In this document: positions 38,365 to 48,620 of the stretch, in pieces
Layout of the letters: each line of letters opens with the position of its first letter
Numbering within the stretch: the stretch's first letter is position 1
NCBI GenBank assembly: GCA_002389675.1
Contig: DGQF01000028.1
Location: 100,066 to 164,065, forward strand
Length of the DNA stretch: 64,000 nt
Source of the DNA: Gammaproteobacteria bacterium UBA4421
Lineage (GTDB): Bacteria > Pseudomonadota > Gammaproteobacteria > Pseudomonadales > Azotimanducaceae
Reading direction: 5' to 3'
Translations under genes and position numbers: made by a program
The notes under the pieces: generated by a model
The model's input: the letters and a program-made list of their open reading frames with translations, nothing else
The model's database searches: none
What the model was told of the DNA's origin: nothing

Positions 38365-40929
38365 ATGGCAGACGTGACAGTACAACAACTTGCAGATACG
38401 GTGGGCACTCCCGTAGACCGTTTGTTGCGACAGATGAGTGAAGCCGGATTGCCGCACGCATCCGAAACGGAAGCGGTGACCGAGGAGCAGAAGAAAGCTT
38501 TGCTTTTACACCTGCAGCGCAGTCATGGCGCGGCGGAAGAGTCACCCAGAAAAATAACCCTCAAGCGAAAAAGCACCAATACGCTAAAAGCGGGCCAGGG
38601 CAGAACCGGGCGCAATGTTACCGTTGAGGTTCGACGTAAGCGAACCTATGTGAAAGGTGGCGAGGCGGGCGCTCCAGGTGCGGCCGGTGAGTCAGCTGGT
38701 GAGCCGCAGGTGTCGCAGTCAGAAGCAGAGGCGAACCGAATACGCGAGGAAGAGGCGGCACGTCAGGCCGCAGAGGATTTGGCGCGTAGCGAAGAAGCAG
38801 CTCGCAAAGCCGAAGCCGAGCGCAAGGCTGAAGAAGAACGGTTAAAGGCGGAAGAAGAAGCGCGTCTTGCGCAAGAGGCGGTCAGAGCACAGCAGGCGGC
38901 GCAACAGAGACCCGCAGCGGATGTTGTGAATGCTCAGGTGCCGGCATCGGCGGCTGAAATACAAGCCAAAGAGCAGGCCGAGCAGAAAGGCGGCAAAAGA
39001 GGAAAAGCGAAAGAAAAAGAACGGCGTCCTGCATCAGCTGGCAACAACAGTGGGAAGAAGGGTCGCCGCGAACTGTCCATGAAGAGTGATCGGCGGATAA
39101 AACGCCGTCCGGCCCAGCGGCAAACCGCTTTGCAGGTTGAAACCCAAGGCGGCGAGTTTAATCCCACGGGTTTTATTTCCCGTGAGGTAGAGTTGGGCGA
39201 ATTTAACACCGTGGCTGATCTCGCTTCGGGTATGGCGGTGAAATCCAGCGTTTTGATTAAAAAGCTCATGGGTATGGGGGTCATGGCCACCATCAACCAA
39301 ACTTTAGATTTGGACACGGCGACTCTGATCGTCGAAGAGATGGGCCATACGGTTAAGGTGTTTAGCGAGGACGCACTCGAAGAGAAATTTGAAGCTTCTT
39401 TGCAAATCGAGGGTCAACGGACAACGCGTGCTCCGGTTGTGACGGTCATGGGCCATGTCGACCACGGCAAAACGTCTCTGTTGGACTATATTCGAAATAC
39501 TCGCGTTACCAGCGGTGAAGCGGGTGGTATTACTCAGCATATCGGAGCCTATAGTGTAGCCACTAAAGGCGGCGAGGTTACCTTTATTGATACACCTGGT
39601 CATGCAGCGTTCACCTCCATGCGTGCCCGAGGCGCGAAGGTGACCGACATAGTGATCTTGGTTGTCGCGGCTGACGATGGCGTGATGCCTCAGACGGAGG
39701 AGGCGATTCAACACGCCAAGGCCGCGGAAGTGCCGATCATTGTTGCGATCAACAAATGTGATTTGGAATCGGCTGATCCAGACCGCGTAACGAATGAGTT
39801 GTCAGCAAAAAACGTTGTGCCCGAAGAATGGGGTGGCGACACCCAGTTTGTTAAAGTCTCAGCGATGACGGGTGACGGCGTGGACACATTGCTTGAAGCA
39901 ATTGTGCTGCAGTCGGAGATTATGGAGCTCAGCGCAATAGATGAAGCACCCGGACAAGGCGTAGTAATTGAGTCGCGGTTGGATCGAGGTCGCGGGCCCG
40001 TGGCCACAATTTTGGTGCAAAACGGCACCCTCCGGCAGGGAGATATCATTATCGCTGGGGAAACGTCAGGCCGCGTGCGAGCGATGTTAGACGAGTCAGG
40101 GGTGGCGACCAAAGTGGCAGGTCCCTCCCAGCCCGTGGAAGTGCTTGGGTTGAACGGGACGCCTGCAGCAGGTGATGATTTTTCTGTGGCCAATGACGAA
40201 AAAACCGCCCGTGAGCTTGCTGAGTTCAGAGCAACAAGAAACGTTGAACGTCGCCAAGCCGTGCAACAGGCTGCAAAAATAGAAAATATGTTTGCTCACA
40301 TGGTGGAAGGTGAGAAACGGATTTTGAAGTTGGTCGTGAAGGCTGACGTAAGGGGCAGCCTGGAAGCCATTGCGCAGGCACTTGCCGACTTGGGTAATGA
40401 CGAAGTGGGTGTGCAGGTTTTGGGTAGCGGCGTAGGCGGCATTTCGGAATCCGACGCGACCATGGCGGTGACTTATGGCGCCGCTGTGTTTGGGTTCAAT
40501 GTGCGCGCAGACAAAGCGGCAAAAGGTCTGTTTGATCGAGAAGGCGTCGACCTGCGCTATTACAGTGTTATCTACGAATTAATAGACGATGTCAGAGCGG
40601 TCCTGTCCGGTATGTTGTCACCGGAGGTTCGCGAAGAAATTCTGGGTGTCGCCGAGGTTCGTGATGTTTTTCGATCACCTCGCTACGGTGCCATTGCAGG
40701 TTGCATGGTGACCGATGGCACAGTCTACCGAAACAAACCCATCAGGGTACTGCGTGATAACGTGGTGATCTATGAAGGGGAATTAGAATCCCTCCGGCGC
40801 TTCAAGGACGATGTTAACGATGTTCGAGCCGGCACCGAATGTGGTATCGGGGTCCGTAACTATAATGATGTGCGTCCCGGTGACCAAATTGAGGTGTTTG
40901 ATGCCAAGGAAGTTGCGCGCCAGCTCTAG
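38365..40929 (+). CDS. infB: Translation initiation factor IF-2
   Basis: 854 residues from ATG 38365 with TAGGAG upstream. A small N-terminal domain ([20 protein letters not shown]) leads into a long charged Glu/Ala/Lys/Arg helix (115-230). The GTPase has G1 GHVDHGKT at 363-370, DTPGHAAF (G3) and NKCD (G4), followed by domains II-IV. It places initiator tRNA on the 30S subunit, here one with an unusual U1/U72 end. Internal starts give shorter forms in E. coli; not tested here. Confidence 0.99.
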   Translation: MADVTVQQLADTVGTPVDRLLRQMSEAGLPHASETEAVTEEQKKALLLHLQRSHGAAEESPRKITLKRKSTNTLKAGQGRTGRNVTVEVRRKRTYVKGGEAGAPGAAGESAGEPQVSQSEAEANRIREEEAARQAAEDLARSEEAARKAEAERKAEEERLKAEEEARLAQEAVRAQQAAQQRPAADVVNAQVPASAAEIQAKEQAEQKGGKRGKAKEKERRPASAGNNSGKKGRRELSMKSDRRIKRRPAQRQTALQVETQGGEFNPTGFISREVELGEFNTVADLASGMAVKSSVLIKKLMGMGVMATINQTLDLDTATLIVEEMGHTVKVFSEDALEEKFEASLQIEGQRTTRAPVVTVMGHVDHGKTSLLDYIRNTRVTSGEAGGITQHIGAYSVATKGGEVTFIDTPGHAAFTSMRARGAKVTDIVILVVAADDGVMPQTEEAIQHAKAAEVPIIVAINKCDLESADPDRVTNELSAKNVVPEEWGGDTQFVKVSAMTGDGVDTLLEAIVLQSEIMELSAIDEAPGQGVVIESRLDRGRGPVATILVQNGTLRQGDIIIAGETSGRVRAMLDESGVATKVAGPSQPVEVLGLNGTPAAGDDFSVANDEKTARELAEFRATRNVERRQAVQQAAKIENMFAHMVEGEKRILKLVVKADVRGSLEAIAQALADLGNDEVGVQVLGSGVGGISESDATMAVTYGAAVFGFNVRADKAAKGLFDREGVDLRYYSVIYELIDDVRAVLSGMLSPEVREEILGVAEVRDVFRSPRYGAIAGCMVTDGTVYRNKPIRVLRDNVVIYEGELESLRRFKDDVNDVRAGTECGIGVRNYNDVRPGDQIEVFDAKEVARQL

Positions 40930-40950
40930 AGGGCGCGCGATTTAGTTGTA

Positions 40951-41340
40951 GTGTCTCGAGATCTCAAAGTTGCCGACTTCATTCGTGATGAGCTAGCGCG
41001 TGTGATTCAACACGATATGCGTGATCCGAGAGTTGGGCATTTTGTCAGTGTGACTGATGTCAGAGTTAGCCGAGATCTTTCTTACGCAGAAATTTACGTT
41101 TCATCGCTTCAAGCAAATACCGATGAAGAGAAACAAACTTTGGTGGTGGTGCTCAATAAAGCGGCGGGTTTCTTTCGCTCTAATTTGGCCAAGAAACATA
41201 AAATGCGAACTACACCAAAGCTTAGGTTCCATTATGATGCGATCATCGAGGAAGGGCCTCGGATGGACAAACTGATCAGCACCGCGATGAGCTCGGTGAC
41301 TGTTGAACGTCCCTCGGCTGGAGATGGCGCGAGTGGCTAG
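40951..41340 (+). CDS. rbfA: Ribosome-binding factor A
   Basis: 129 residues from GTG. KVADFIRDELARVIQHDMRDPRVGHFVSVTDVRVSRDLSYAEIYVS is the KH-type fold of RbfA, with FFRSNLAKKHKMRTTPKLRFHYD following. It helps process the 16S 5' end and mature 30S subunits. Its end overlaps the truB start region. Confidence 0.97.
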   Translation: MSRDLKVADFIRDELARVIQHDMRDPRVGHFVSVTDVRVSRDLSYAEIYVSSLQANTDEEKQTLVVVLNKAAGFFRSNLAKKHKMRTTPKLRFHYDAIIEEGPRMDKLISTAMSSVTVERPSAGDGASG

Positions 41341-42253
41341 ACGTAGAAAAGGGCGTCCAGTCAACGGCATTTTGGTGGTTAACAAGCCGCCAGGAATTTC
41401 GTCCAATGAAGCGGTTCAGAAGGCGAAACGTTTGTACGGGGCACAGAAAGTGGGCCATACGGGCAGCCTTGATCCTTTGGCAACAGGCGTCTTGCCGCTT
41501 TGCTTTGGTGAAGCCACCAAGTTTTCGCAGTACTTGTTGACGTCGCAAAAAAGATATTGGACGCGGATTAAGCTGGGTGTGTCAACCGAGACCGGAGACG
41601 CAGAGGGGCAGGTGGTTAGCGAGACTCAGTCCAGTCATATCACCGCTGCGGATATCGAATCAGCGTTGGGTAAATTTCGTGGTGAAATTAAACAAATTCC
41701 CTCGATGTACTCCGCTTTGAAACACAATGGCCAGCCATTGTACAAGCTTGCCCGCCAAGGTGTGGAAGTGGCCCGAGAAGCGCGCTGCATTACGATTTTC
41801 AGTAATGAAATGGTGTCTTTTAAAGACTCCGAGGTGGAGCTTGAAATCCACTGCACCAAAGGCACCTATATTCGCACGATTGCTGAAGACTTGGGTGCGG
41901 CTCTAGGGGTTGGCGGGCATGTTACGGCCCTGCATCGAACCGGAGCGGGCCCGTTTGTTGAAACAGATATGATTGAATTTGACCAGTTAGAAGCTGACCG
42001 CGCTGCAGATGTTTCGCTGGACAAGTACTTGAGGCCGATCGCGAGTGCGGTTGGTCAGTGGCCTGAGGTGTTATTAACCGATGCTACGGCGTTTTATTTA
42101 CGCCAAGGACAACCGGTGCAAATTCCTCATGCGCCCACCCAAGGGTGGGTTCGATTGAGCGAAGGTTCCAGCCAGGAAACGTCACAGTTTCTCGGTGTTG
42201 GAGAAGTGTTGGATGATGGGCGTATTGCGCCCAGACGATTGGTGGCCAGTTGA
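41333..42253 (+). CDS. truB: tRNA pseudouridine(55) synthase TruB
   Basis: I choose GTG 41333, within the rbfA end, because it aligns with the E. coli N-terminus and has GGAG nine bases upstream; ATG 41324 is an alternative. About 306 residues. The catalytic Asp47 sits in GSLDPLATGVLPLCFGEATK; the thumb region and C-terminal PUA-like domain follow. It modifies U55 in the T-loop of tRNAs. Confidence 0.97.
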   Translation: MARRRKGRPVNGILVVNKPPGISSNEAVQKAKRLYGAQKVGHTGSLDPLATGVLPLCFGEATKFSQYLLTSQKRYWTRIKLGVSTETGDAEGQVVSETQSSHITAADIESALGKFRGEIKQIPSMYSALKHNGQPLYKLARQGVEVAREARCITIFSNEMVSFKDSEVELEIHCTKGTYIRTIAEDLGAALGVGGHVTALHRTGAGPFVETDMIEFDQLEADRAADVSLDKYLRPIASAVGQWPEVLLTDATAFYLRQGQPVQIPHAPTQGWVRLSEGSSQETSQFLGVGEVLDDGRIAPRRLVAS

Positions 42254-42360
42254 TGGTCAAAACTAAACCCTAGACGACTGCAAATATGCGTGGTGGATCT
42301 AGACGATATAACTTTGGCGCTTGAGTAATGGGGCTGAAGTTGCATATTTAGGAGAAAAAC

Positions 42361-42630
42361 ATGGCGTTAGAAGCCTCAAACAAAGCAGAGATTATTAAAG
42401 AGTATCAACAGGCAGAAGGGGACACAGGGTCACCTGAAGTTCAAGTTGCGCTGCTCACTCACAACATTAATGGACTGCAATCACATTTCCGTGAACACAA
42501 TAAGGATCATCACTCTAGACGAGGTCTGATCCGTATGGTGAACCAACGCCGAAAGCTGTTGGACTATTTGAAAAGTAAAGATACCGCGCGGTACACCGAC
42601 TTAATTGCACGGCTTGAATTACGCCGTTAA
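42361..42630 (+). CDS. rpsO: 30S ribosomal protein S15
   Basis: 89 residues, with strong ribosome-binding site [58 protein letters not shown] is the conserved S15 core. It binds 16S helix 22. The 107-base gap after truB probably holds its promoter and autoregulatory leader; no structure was assigned. Confidence 0.99.
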   Translation: MALEASNKAEIIKEYQQAEGDTGSPEVQVALLTHNINGLQSHFREHNKDHHSRRGLIRMVNQRRKLLDYLKSKDTARYTDLIARLELRR

Positions 42631-42669
42631 AGCAGTGTTGCGCAATAATACTCAAAGGAGTAAATAAAT

Positions 42670-44781
42670 TTGAATCCAGTAACAAAAACATTCCAGTTTG
42701 GCGACCAAACGGTTTCTATCGAAACCGGTAAAGTTGCCAAACAAGCCACCGGTTCGGTGGTTGTAACGATGGGAGATACGGTTGTCCTGACTACCGTGGT
42801 AGGTGCAAAGAGTGCTCGCCCCGGACAGGACTTCTTCCCACTGACCGTTAATTATCAAGAAAAAACCTATGCGGCGGGCAAAATCCCAGGTGGATTTTTC
42901 CGGCGTGAAGGACGACCTAGTGAAAAAGAAACCCTGACCTGCCGTTTGATTGACCGACCAATCAGACCGTTGTTTCCCAAGGGTTTTATGAATGAAGTGC
43001 AAGTTGTTTGCACCGTGATGTCCACAGACAAGGACCAAGATCCGGATATCGCCTCTATGATTGGAACCTCTGCGGCTCTGGCAATTTCAGGGATCCCCTT
43101 CGCGGGTCCGCTTGGTGCTGCGCGAGTCGGTTATAAAGATGGGACTTATCTACTCAATCCCGGCTACGCAGCACTTGAAGAGTCTATGTTGACCATGACG
43201 GTCGCGGGCACTGAATCTGCTGTGTTGATGGTAGAGTCAGAAGCGAAACAATTGACCGAGGATGAAATGTTGGGCGCGGTGCTGTTTGGGCACCAAGAAA
43301 TGCAAGTCATCATTCAAGCGGTGAACGAGATAGCAGCTGAAGCAGGCAAGCCGCGTTGGGATTGGCAGCCTGAGCCAACGAACGAAAGCCTGCTTGCCGA
43401 GGTTACTGGCCTGGTAGAAAAGCAGCTCGGTGAGGCCTATCGGATCGGTGACAAAATGGAGCGCCAAAACGCAGTGCGTGATTTACGCGCTCAGGCGGTT
43501 GAGCAATTGGCCGGTGGGGAAGAAGTCAGTACTGATGACGTCTCAGATATGTTTGGCAAAGTTGAGAAAAATCTCGTACGCCAGCGTGTGTTGAGCGGCG
43601 AAGCACGTATTGACGGTAGAGATTTACGTACCGTGCGCCCAATTTCCGTGGAAGTGGGTGTTTTACCGAAAACTCATGGTTCCGCGTTATTCACCCGTGG
43701 AGAAACCCAGGCCATAGTAGTGGCTACGTTAGGGACGTTGCGCGATGCGGCGATGGTTGATGCGCTAGAAGGCTCTTATAAAGATCAGTTTATGCTTCAC
43801 TATAACTTCCCTCCATATAGTGTTGGCGAAGCCGGGTTTATGAGTGGACCAAAGCGTCGTGAGATTGGTCACGGGCGTCTTGCTCGCCGCGGTATTGAAT
43901 CGTCTCTCCCGGATGGTGAGGATTTCCCATACACGATTCGTGTGGTTTCGGAGATTACAGAATCGAACGGCTCAAGTTCTATGGCCAGTGTATGCGGTAC
44001 CTCGCTGGCGCTAATGGATGCAGGTGTCCCTGTGAAAATGCCGGTTGCAGGCGTTGCGATGGGTCTCGTAAAAGAAGGCAATCGTTACGCGGTTCTCACT
44101 GACATATTAGGTGATGAAGATCATCTGGGTGATATGGACTTCAAAGTGGCGGGATCTCAGGCTGGGATTACCGCTCTTCAGATGGACATTAAAATCGATG
44201 GCATCACTGAAGAAATCATGGAAGCTGCGCTCGCGCAGGCAAATGAAGCTCGACTGCATATTCTTGATGAAATGAACAAGGTCATCAGTGAGCCTCGTGC
44301 ACAACTTTCTGACAATGCGCCGGCCATGACTACGGTTAAGGTTCATCCGGACAAAATTCGCGACGTTATCGGTAAAGGTGGCGCCACGATTCGCAGCATC
44401 GTAGAAGATACCGGCGCCGAGGTGGATATCGACGATGATGGTACTGTGCGCATTTATGCAGCAAACGCGGATGCAAAAAATGCTGCCGTTGCGCGAGTTC
44501 AAGAGATTGTCGCAGAGGCTGAGGTAGGCCGTATCTACCACGGTAAAGTTGAACGTATCGTCGACTTTGGTGCTTTTGTAAATATCCTACCTGGCAAAGA
44601 TGGTCTTTTGCATATTTCGCAAATTGCAGATGAACGTGTCGAAAACGTATCTGATTATCTGAAAGAAGGGCAGGAAATTGATGTGGTTGTGCTTGACGTC
44701 GATCAACGTGGTCGAATTAAGCTGTCCATCAAGGAGTTGCCAAAGTATCGCGACGATGAGGCAGCGTCAGACGAGGACTAA
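42670..44781 (+). CDS. pnp: Polyribonucleotide nucleotidyltransferase (PNPase)
   Basis: 703 residues from TTG 42670 with AAGGAG nine bases upstream. Two RNase PH domains (first from about 10-230, second with [14 protein letters not shown] [11 protein letters not shown] and [17 protein letters not shown]), then KH ([19 protein letters not shown]) and S1 ([33 protein letters not shown]). It is a 3'-5' phosphorolytic RNase of the degradosome. The order rpsO-pnp is conserved. Confidence 0.99.
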   Translation: MNPVTKTFQFGDQTVSIETGKVAKQATGSVVVTMGDTVVLTTVVGAKSARPGQDFFPLTVNYQEKTYAAGKIPGGFFRREGRPSEKETLTCRLIDRPIRPLFPKGFMNEVQVVCTVMSTDKDQDPDIASMIGTSAALAISGIPFAGPLGAARVGYKDGTYLLNPGYAALEESMLTMTVAGTESAVLMVESEAKQLTEDEMLGAVLFGHQEMQVIIQAVNEIAAEAGKPRWDWQPEPTNESLLAEVTGLVEKQLGEAYRIGDKMERQNAVRDLRAQAVEQLAGGEEVSTDDVSDMFGKVEKNLVRQRVLSGEARIDGRDLRTVRPISVEVGVLPKTHGSALFTRGETQAIVVATLGTLRDAAMVDALEGSYKDQFMLHYNFPPYSVGEAGFMSGPKRREIGHGRLARRGIESSLPDGEDFPYTIRVVSEITESNGSSSMASVCGTSLALMDAGVPVKMPVAGVAMGLVKEGNRYAVLTDILGDEDHLGDMDFKVAGSQAGITALQMDIKIDGITEEIMEAALAQANEARLHILDEMNKVISEPRAQLSDNAPAMTTVKVHPDKIRDVIGKGGATIRSIVEDTGAEVDIDDDGTVRIYAANADAKNAAVARVQEIVAEAEVGRIYHGKVERIVDFGAFVNILPGKDGLLHISQIADERVENVSDYLKEGQEIDVVVLDVDQRGRIKLSIKELPKYRDDEAASDED

Positions 44782-44807
44782 GCTGCAATTCGGTGTCACG
44801 ACTGACT

Positions 44808-44838
44808 AAAAAAGGGGCTAAGTGATAGCCCCTTTTTT
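44808..44838 (+). terminator. Strong intrinsic terminator after pnp
   Basis: A 13-bp perfect stem (44808-44820 with 44826-44838) has loop AGTGA; the left arm begins with six A and the right arm ends with six T around a GGGGC core. It closes the rimP-to-pnp operon and, by its A run, could also act on pgi transcripts on the other strand. Confidence 0.92.
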
Positions 44839-44890
44839 ATGGGCGTCTGAATTGCGCGCGAAGGCGGTAAGGCAGATGGGGGGGATTGGA

Positions 44891-46528
44891 TCACGTGCGG
44901 TGGGTATTTTGGGCCTGTTTAATGTGGTCTATTAACGCCCGAGTCACGCAGTCCTGTTCGATGTCGGGGTTATTCTCTTGAGTGAGCTCTGCATAGATTG
45001 GCTTGGCCAGTGCCTTGCCAAGTTCGACGCCCCACTGGTCAAATGAGTTAATGTCCCACAGCACACCTTGACAGAAAACTTTATGTTCAAAGACGGCCAA
45101 AAGCCCACCTAACTGCCTAGGTCCAAGTTCCTCTAAAACGATTGTCGTGGTTGGGTGGTCACCTTTGACGGCGCGCTGAGGGGTATCTGGAGAGGATAAC
45201 CCGACAGCCATAGCCTGGCTCTGAGCCAAGGCGTTGGCGGTCAGCCAGTTGTGATGTTCACTCTTTTGATAAGGGTCTTGAGCGACCAAAATAAAATCGG
45301 CAGCATAACGACGTGTGCCTTGGTGCAAAAATTGATGATAGGCATGTTGCCCATTGGTGCCCACTCCGCCCCACAATACAGGCATGGTTGTGTGGGAGAC
45401 GTGTTCGCCTTCCTGAGTAACAGATTTTCCGTTACTTTCCATTTCCAGTTGTTGAAGAAAGTCAGTAAGCAAGTCCAGACGTTGATCGTAGGGTAGGATT
45501 GCCAAGCTTTCGGTGCCCAGAAAATTAGTATTCCAGGTTGCAAACAAGGCGCTCATCAAGGGGATATTCTGTTCCGCAGGTGCGCTTGTGAAATGCTCGT
45601 CCACCTCGCGTGCGCCGCTCAAAAAGGCGGAATAGTTTTCTGGCCCGAGTGCAATTAAAACGGGCAATCCTACCGCGGACCAAAGCGAGAATCGCCCACC
45701 GACCCAATCCCAAATGGGAAACAGGTTTTCCTCGGAGAAGCCAAATTCTTCGGCTGCGGCAAGGTTGCTGGTGACACCGACAAAATGCTGAGCAATGGCA
45801 TCACGATTTGCGGTTCGTTCCAGAAACCAGCTGCGGGCACTGAGCGCGTTAATCTGGGTCTCTAATGTGTTAAATGACTTTGATACGACAATAAACAGAG
45901 TAGTTTCTGGATTGAGATTGGCGATGGCGTGTTCAAAATCTCCGGCGTCAATGTTGGCTAGGAAATGGATGTTGATGTGGGTGGTTTTGTGTGCTGCCAA
46001 AGCCTTTACGACAAGTTCGGGTCCAAGGTGCGACCCGCCAATTCCGATGTGGACAATATCCGTAAACGGTTTGTTTGTGTAGCCGGCCCGATTGCCACTG
46101 CGAATATCAACAGCGCTTTCGATCATTCTCTGACGTACCGAGGTGACGCTCTGCTTTAAGAGGGTGGGGGCATCGGGCGCACCATCACGCAGCGCGGGGT
46201 GTAAAACTGCGCGTTGCTCGGAGGTGTTAATCTTTTCGCCGGTGAACATCGCGACGGTGCGCTGATTGAATTGTTGGGCGTGTGCGAGGGCGATCAAAGC
46301 ATCCAAGACCTTTTCGTCCGCTTTTTGCTTGCTAAAGTCAAACAGACATCCAGCCACTGAAAAGCTCATGTCTTTGCTTCGGTGTTCGTGATTCACCAGC
46401 GTGGGCAGTACTGGTTCGGTGCGCGCATCAGCGAGTGCGCTGAGTGTTTTCCATTCGGGTGTATCTTGAGCGGCCAACGATTTGAACCTCATAGTTAGCT
46501 GAAAATTGCGACAGATAAGCCTGTCCAT
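44891..46528 (-). CDS. pgi: Glucose-6-phosphate isomerase
   Basis: 545 residues from ATG 46528; ATG 46492 (MRFKSLAAQDTPEWKTL) would remove 12 residues and fits the family start better. IGIGGSHLGPELV, VVSKSFNTLET, GGRFSLWSAVGLPVLIALG and the end region GQLGGLLAVFEHKVF-like HKVFCQGVLWDINSFDQWGVELGK are typical. It interconverts glucose- and fructose-6-phosphate. It is the last gene of the minus-strand dksA-to-pgi run. Confidence 0.98.
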   Translation of the reverse strand: MDRLICRNFQLTMRFKSLAAQDTPEWKTLSALADARTEPVLPTLVNHEHRSKDMSFSVAGCLFDFSKQKADEKVLDALIALAHAQQFNQRTVAMFTGEKINTSEQRAVLHPALRDGAPDAPTLLKQSVTSVRQRMIESAVDIRSGNRAGYTNKPFTDIVHIGIGGSHLGPELVVKALAAHKTTHINIHFLANIDAGDFEHAIANLNPETTLFIVVSKSFNTLETQINALSARSWFLERTANRDAIAQHFVGVTSNLAAAEEFGFSEENLFPIWDWVGGRFSLWSAVGLPVLIALGPENYSAFLSGAREVDEHFTSAPAEQNIPLMSALFATWNTNFLGTESLAILPYDQRLDLLTDFLQQLEMESNGKSVTQEGEHVSHTTMPVLWGGVGTNGQHAYHQFLHQGTRRYAADFILVAQDPYQKSEHHNWLTANALAQSQAMAVGLSSPDTPQRAVKGDHPTTTIVLEELGPRQLGGLLAVFEHKVFCQGVLWDINSFDQWGVELGKALAKPIYAELTQENNPDIEQDCVTRALIDHIKQAQNTHRT

Positions 46529-46585
46529 TGATTGCCATTATGACAGTTTTAGCTTGAGTGTTTTGATTCAGTGCTAGTTGAGGCC

Positions 46586-47311
46586 CTAAAGCAGGGTCGG
46601 ATTGGGGTTGAAGAATTGGCGGCTGCCTTCCATCTGGAAAATATACTCCAGAAGCGCTTCGAAGTGCCGGTTGTTGTGGGCAAAATCGATCTCAGCAGCG
46701 TTTACAATCATCAACGGGGCTTGCTTATAGTAATAAAAGAACTCGGTATAACGTTCGGTCAGCGTGCGCAAATAATCTGCTTGTATCAGTTGCTCGCTAT
46801 CCAAGCCCCTAGTTTTAATTCGCTGCTGCAGTATTTCCGGGGGCGCTTGTAGGTAAATAACTAGGTCGGGTGTTGGGGGGGCCAGTTGCAAGCTGTTGTG
46901 AATTTGCTGATACAGTTTGTACTCCGCTTCGTCGAGAGTGAGTTCAGCAAATAAGTTATCTTTTTCTATCAAGAAGTCTGCGACGAGGTTGGGTCCAAGT
47001 AGATCATGGCCAGAAAGTTCTCCAATTTGTCTGGCTCGATTGAGTAGAAAGTAGAGCTGAGTAGGTAGTGCGTGGTGCCTGCCCTCTGTATAGAACCGGT
47101 CTAAGAAAGGATTGTAGGTTTCATTCTCTTGAATCAATGGATAATTGAAGACTTCAGCCAGTCTTTTGGCCAAGGAAGTCTTACCGACACCGATGGGGCC
47201 CTCAACCGCAATGTATCGAGGTATGGATTTTTGCGCCGATAATCGCTGAATTTTTAACCGCCATGCGGCGATAGGGTCTGCGGCGGCCGCTGCTGCCAAC
47301 GGGCTGTTCAA
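46586..47311 (-). CDS. Deoxynucleoside kinase family protein
   Basis: 241 residues. The P-loop is EGPIGVGKTS at 37-46, followed by QENETYNPFLDRFY, a region FLIEKDNLFAELTL in the place of the family DRS/lid motif, and PDLVIYLQAPPEILQQRIKTRGL with the Arg lid. The family phosphorylates deoxyadenosine, deoxyguanosine or deoxycytidine. The start overlaps the pcnB stop by four bases. In Pseudomonas the gene after pcnB is folK; here a nucleoside kinase takes that place. Confidence 0.9.
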   Translation of the reverse strand: MNSPLAAAAAADPIAAWRLKIQRLSAQKSIPRYIAVEGPIGVGKTSLAKRLAEVFNYPLIQENETYNPFLDRFYTEGRHHALPTQLYFLLNRARQIGELSGHDLLGPNLVADFLIEKDNLFAELTLDEAEYKLYQQIHNSLQLAPPTPDLVIYLQAPPEILQQRIKTRGLDSEQLIQADYLRTLTERYTEFFYYYKQAPLMIVNAAEIDFAHNNRHFEALLEYIFQMEGSRQFFNPNPTLL

Positions 47312-48582
47312 CCGTTTGAACTCGACAGGTTTGCAGAGCCGCTGTTGGGGTTTTTCTTGCGGCGTTTGCGTCGTTTGATTGGGTTGCTGTTGGGCAATTG
47401 ATTAATCATCCGTTCCTGTTCGTCGTGCTCTACGCTCTGCAGGGTTTGCCACCACTGTGCGCACTCGCCGATCACGGGGCTTTCTGCGCCGCGCAAATAG
47501 AGGAAGTCAAAAGCCGCTCGGAATCGTTTGTGCCCCATAAGACGACGTATATTGCGAGGCTGCCGTTCGACCAAACGAGGCTGAAGTTGCCACACTTCGC
47601 GCGCGAACAGGCTGTATCGTCTCGGGATGGAGATGTGCGGTTGTTGTATCGCCAGCGCGTCGCTGGCGGTGTCGTAGAGTGCCTTTGGGTTTTGATTTGT
47701 GCTGGACTCCGAAAGGCGAGCCTCAAAATCTGCCCACAGTAGAACCGCGACCAGAAAGCCGGGTGTAACCGGTTGATCTGATGCAATTCGTACATCCGTA
47801 TTGCGCATGGCGTCGGTGACTAAACCGCTGTCCGGGTCGCAGCTTGGGAAAAGGCTGTAGACAAGCGGCGTGTCTCGTAACATGAGCCACACGGCCTCGC
47901 CGTATCCGGATAGGAACAGTTTTAAAAATTCGTCAAACAATCGGGCGTTAGAAATAGCCTCGAGTCGGTCTGCTGTGTCTTCAACTAGATCTTCGATGTC
48001 TTGGTCGATTTCAAAGTTTAGTTTCGCGGCAAAGCGCAGCGCACGTAGGTATCTGACCGGGTCCTCTGCCAATCGAGCTGCGGGTGCGCCGATGAATCTT
48101 ATGCGTTTATTTTTGATGTCTTCGATACCGCCGACGTAGTCGATGATTTGATCATTCGAGACATCGTAGTAAAGGGCGTTGATGGTGAAGTCACGCCGGA
48201 AGGCATCATCTGCAAGTCCACCGAAGGCTTGATCTCTTACAATAAGGCCGCTGTCGTTGGTCTCGATATCATCATGCTGCCCTTGGCGGAAGGTTGAAAC
48301 TTCGATGATTTCGCGACCGTATCTGACATGCGCAATGGGAAAACGTCTTCCCACAAGCCGGGCTCTGCGAAATAAGCCACGCACTTCATTAGGCGTAGCG
48401 TTTGTGGCTACGTCAAAATCTTTGGGTTTAACGTTGCACAGGAGATCACGTACACATCCCCCAACGAGGTAAGCATCAAATCCAGCCTCATTTAACTGGC
48501 GGACAACGTCTAGTGCATTTCGGTCCAGATCGTTTTTATTGATGTTGTGATCGTCTATGCGAGTGGGGGCGTCTTGATTCAA
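47308..48582 (-). CDS. pcnB: Poly(A) polymerase I
   Basis: 424 residues from a TTG start without a visible ribosome-binding site. The nucleotidyltransferase core has LVGGCVRDLL (39-48) and the metal-binding DFD (55-57), then RRDFTINALYYD and RYLRALRFAAKLNFEID. It is separated from tRNA nucleotidyltransferase mainly by context and the basic end RRKRRKK. It adds 3' poly(A) that promotes RNA decay. A weak start is also a feature of E. coli pcnB, which uses AUU. Confidence 0.95.
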   Translation of the reverse strand: MNQDAPTRIDDHNINKNDLDRNALDVVRQLNEAGFDAYLVGGCVRDLLCNVKPKDFDVATNATPNEVRGLFRRARLVGRRFPIAHVRYGREIIEVSTFRQGQHDDIETNDSGLIVRDQAFGGLADDAFRRDFTINALYYDVSNDQIIDYVGGIEDIKNKRIRFIGAPAARLAEDPVRYLRALRFAAKLNFEIDQDIEDLVEDTADRLEAISNARLFDEFLKLFLSGYGEAVWLMLRDTPLVYSLFPSCDPDSGLVTDAMRNTDVRIASDQPVTPGFLVAVLLWADFEARLSESSTNQNPKALYDTASDALAIQQPHISIPRRYSLFAREVWQLQPRLVERQPRNIRRLMGHKRFRAAFDFLYLRGAESPVIGECAQWWQTLQSVEHDEQERMINQLPNSNPIKRRKRRKKNPNSGSANLSSSNG

Positions 48583-48620
48583 AATGTGGGTACTTTTTGT
48601 TTTAACATTAGGGGTTAGGT

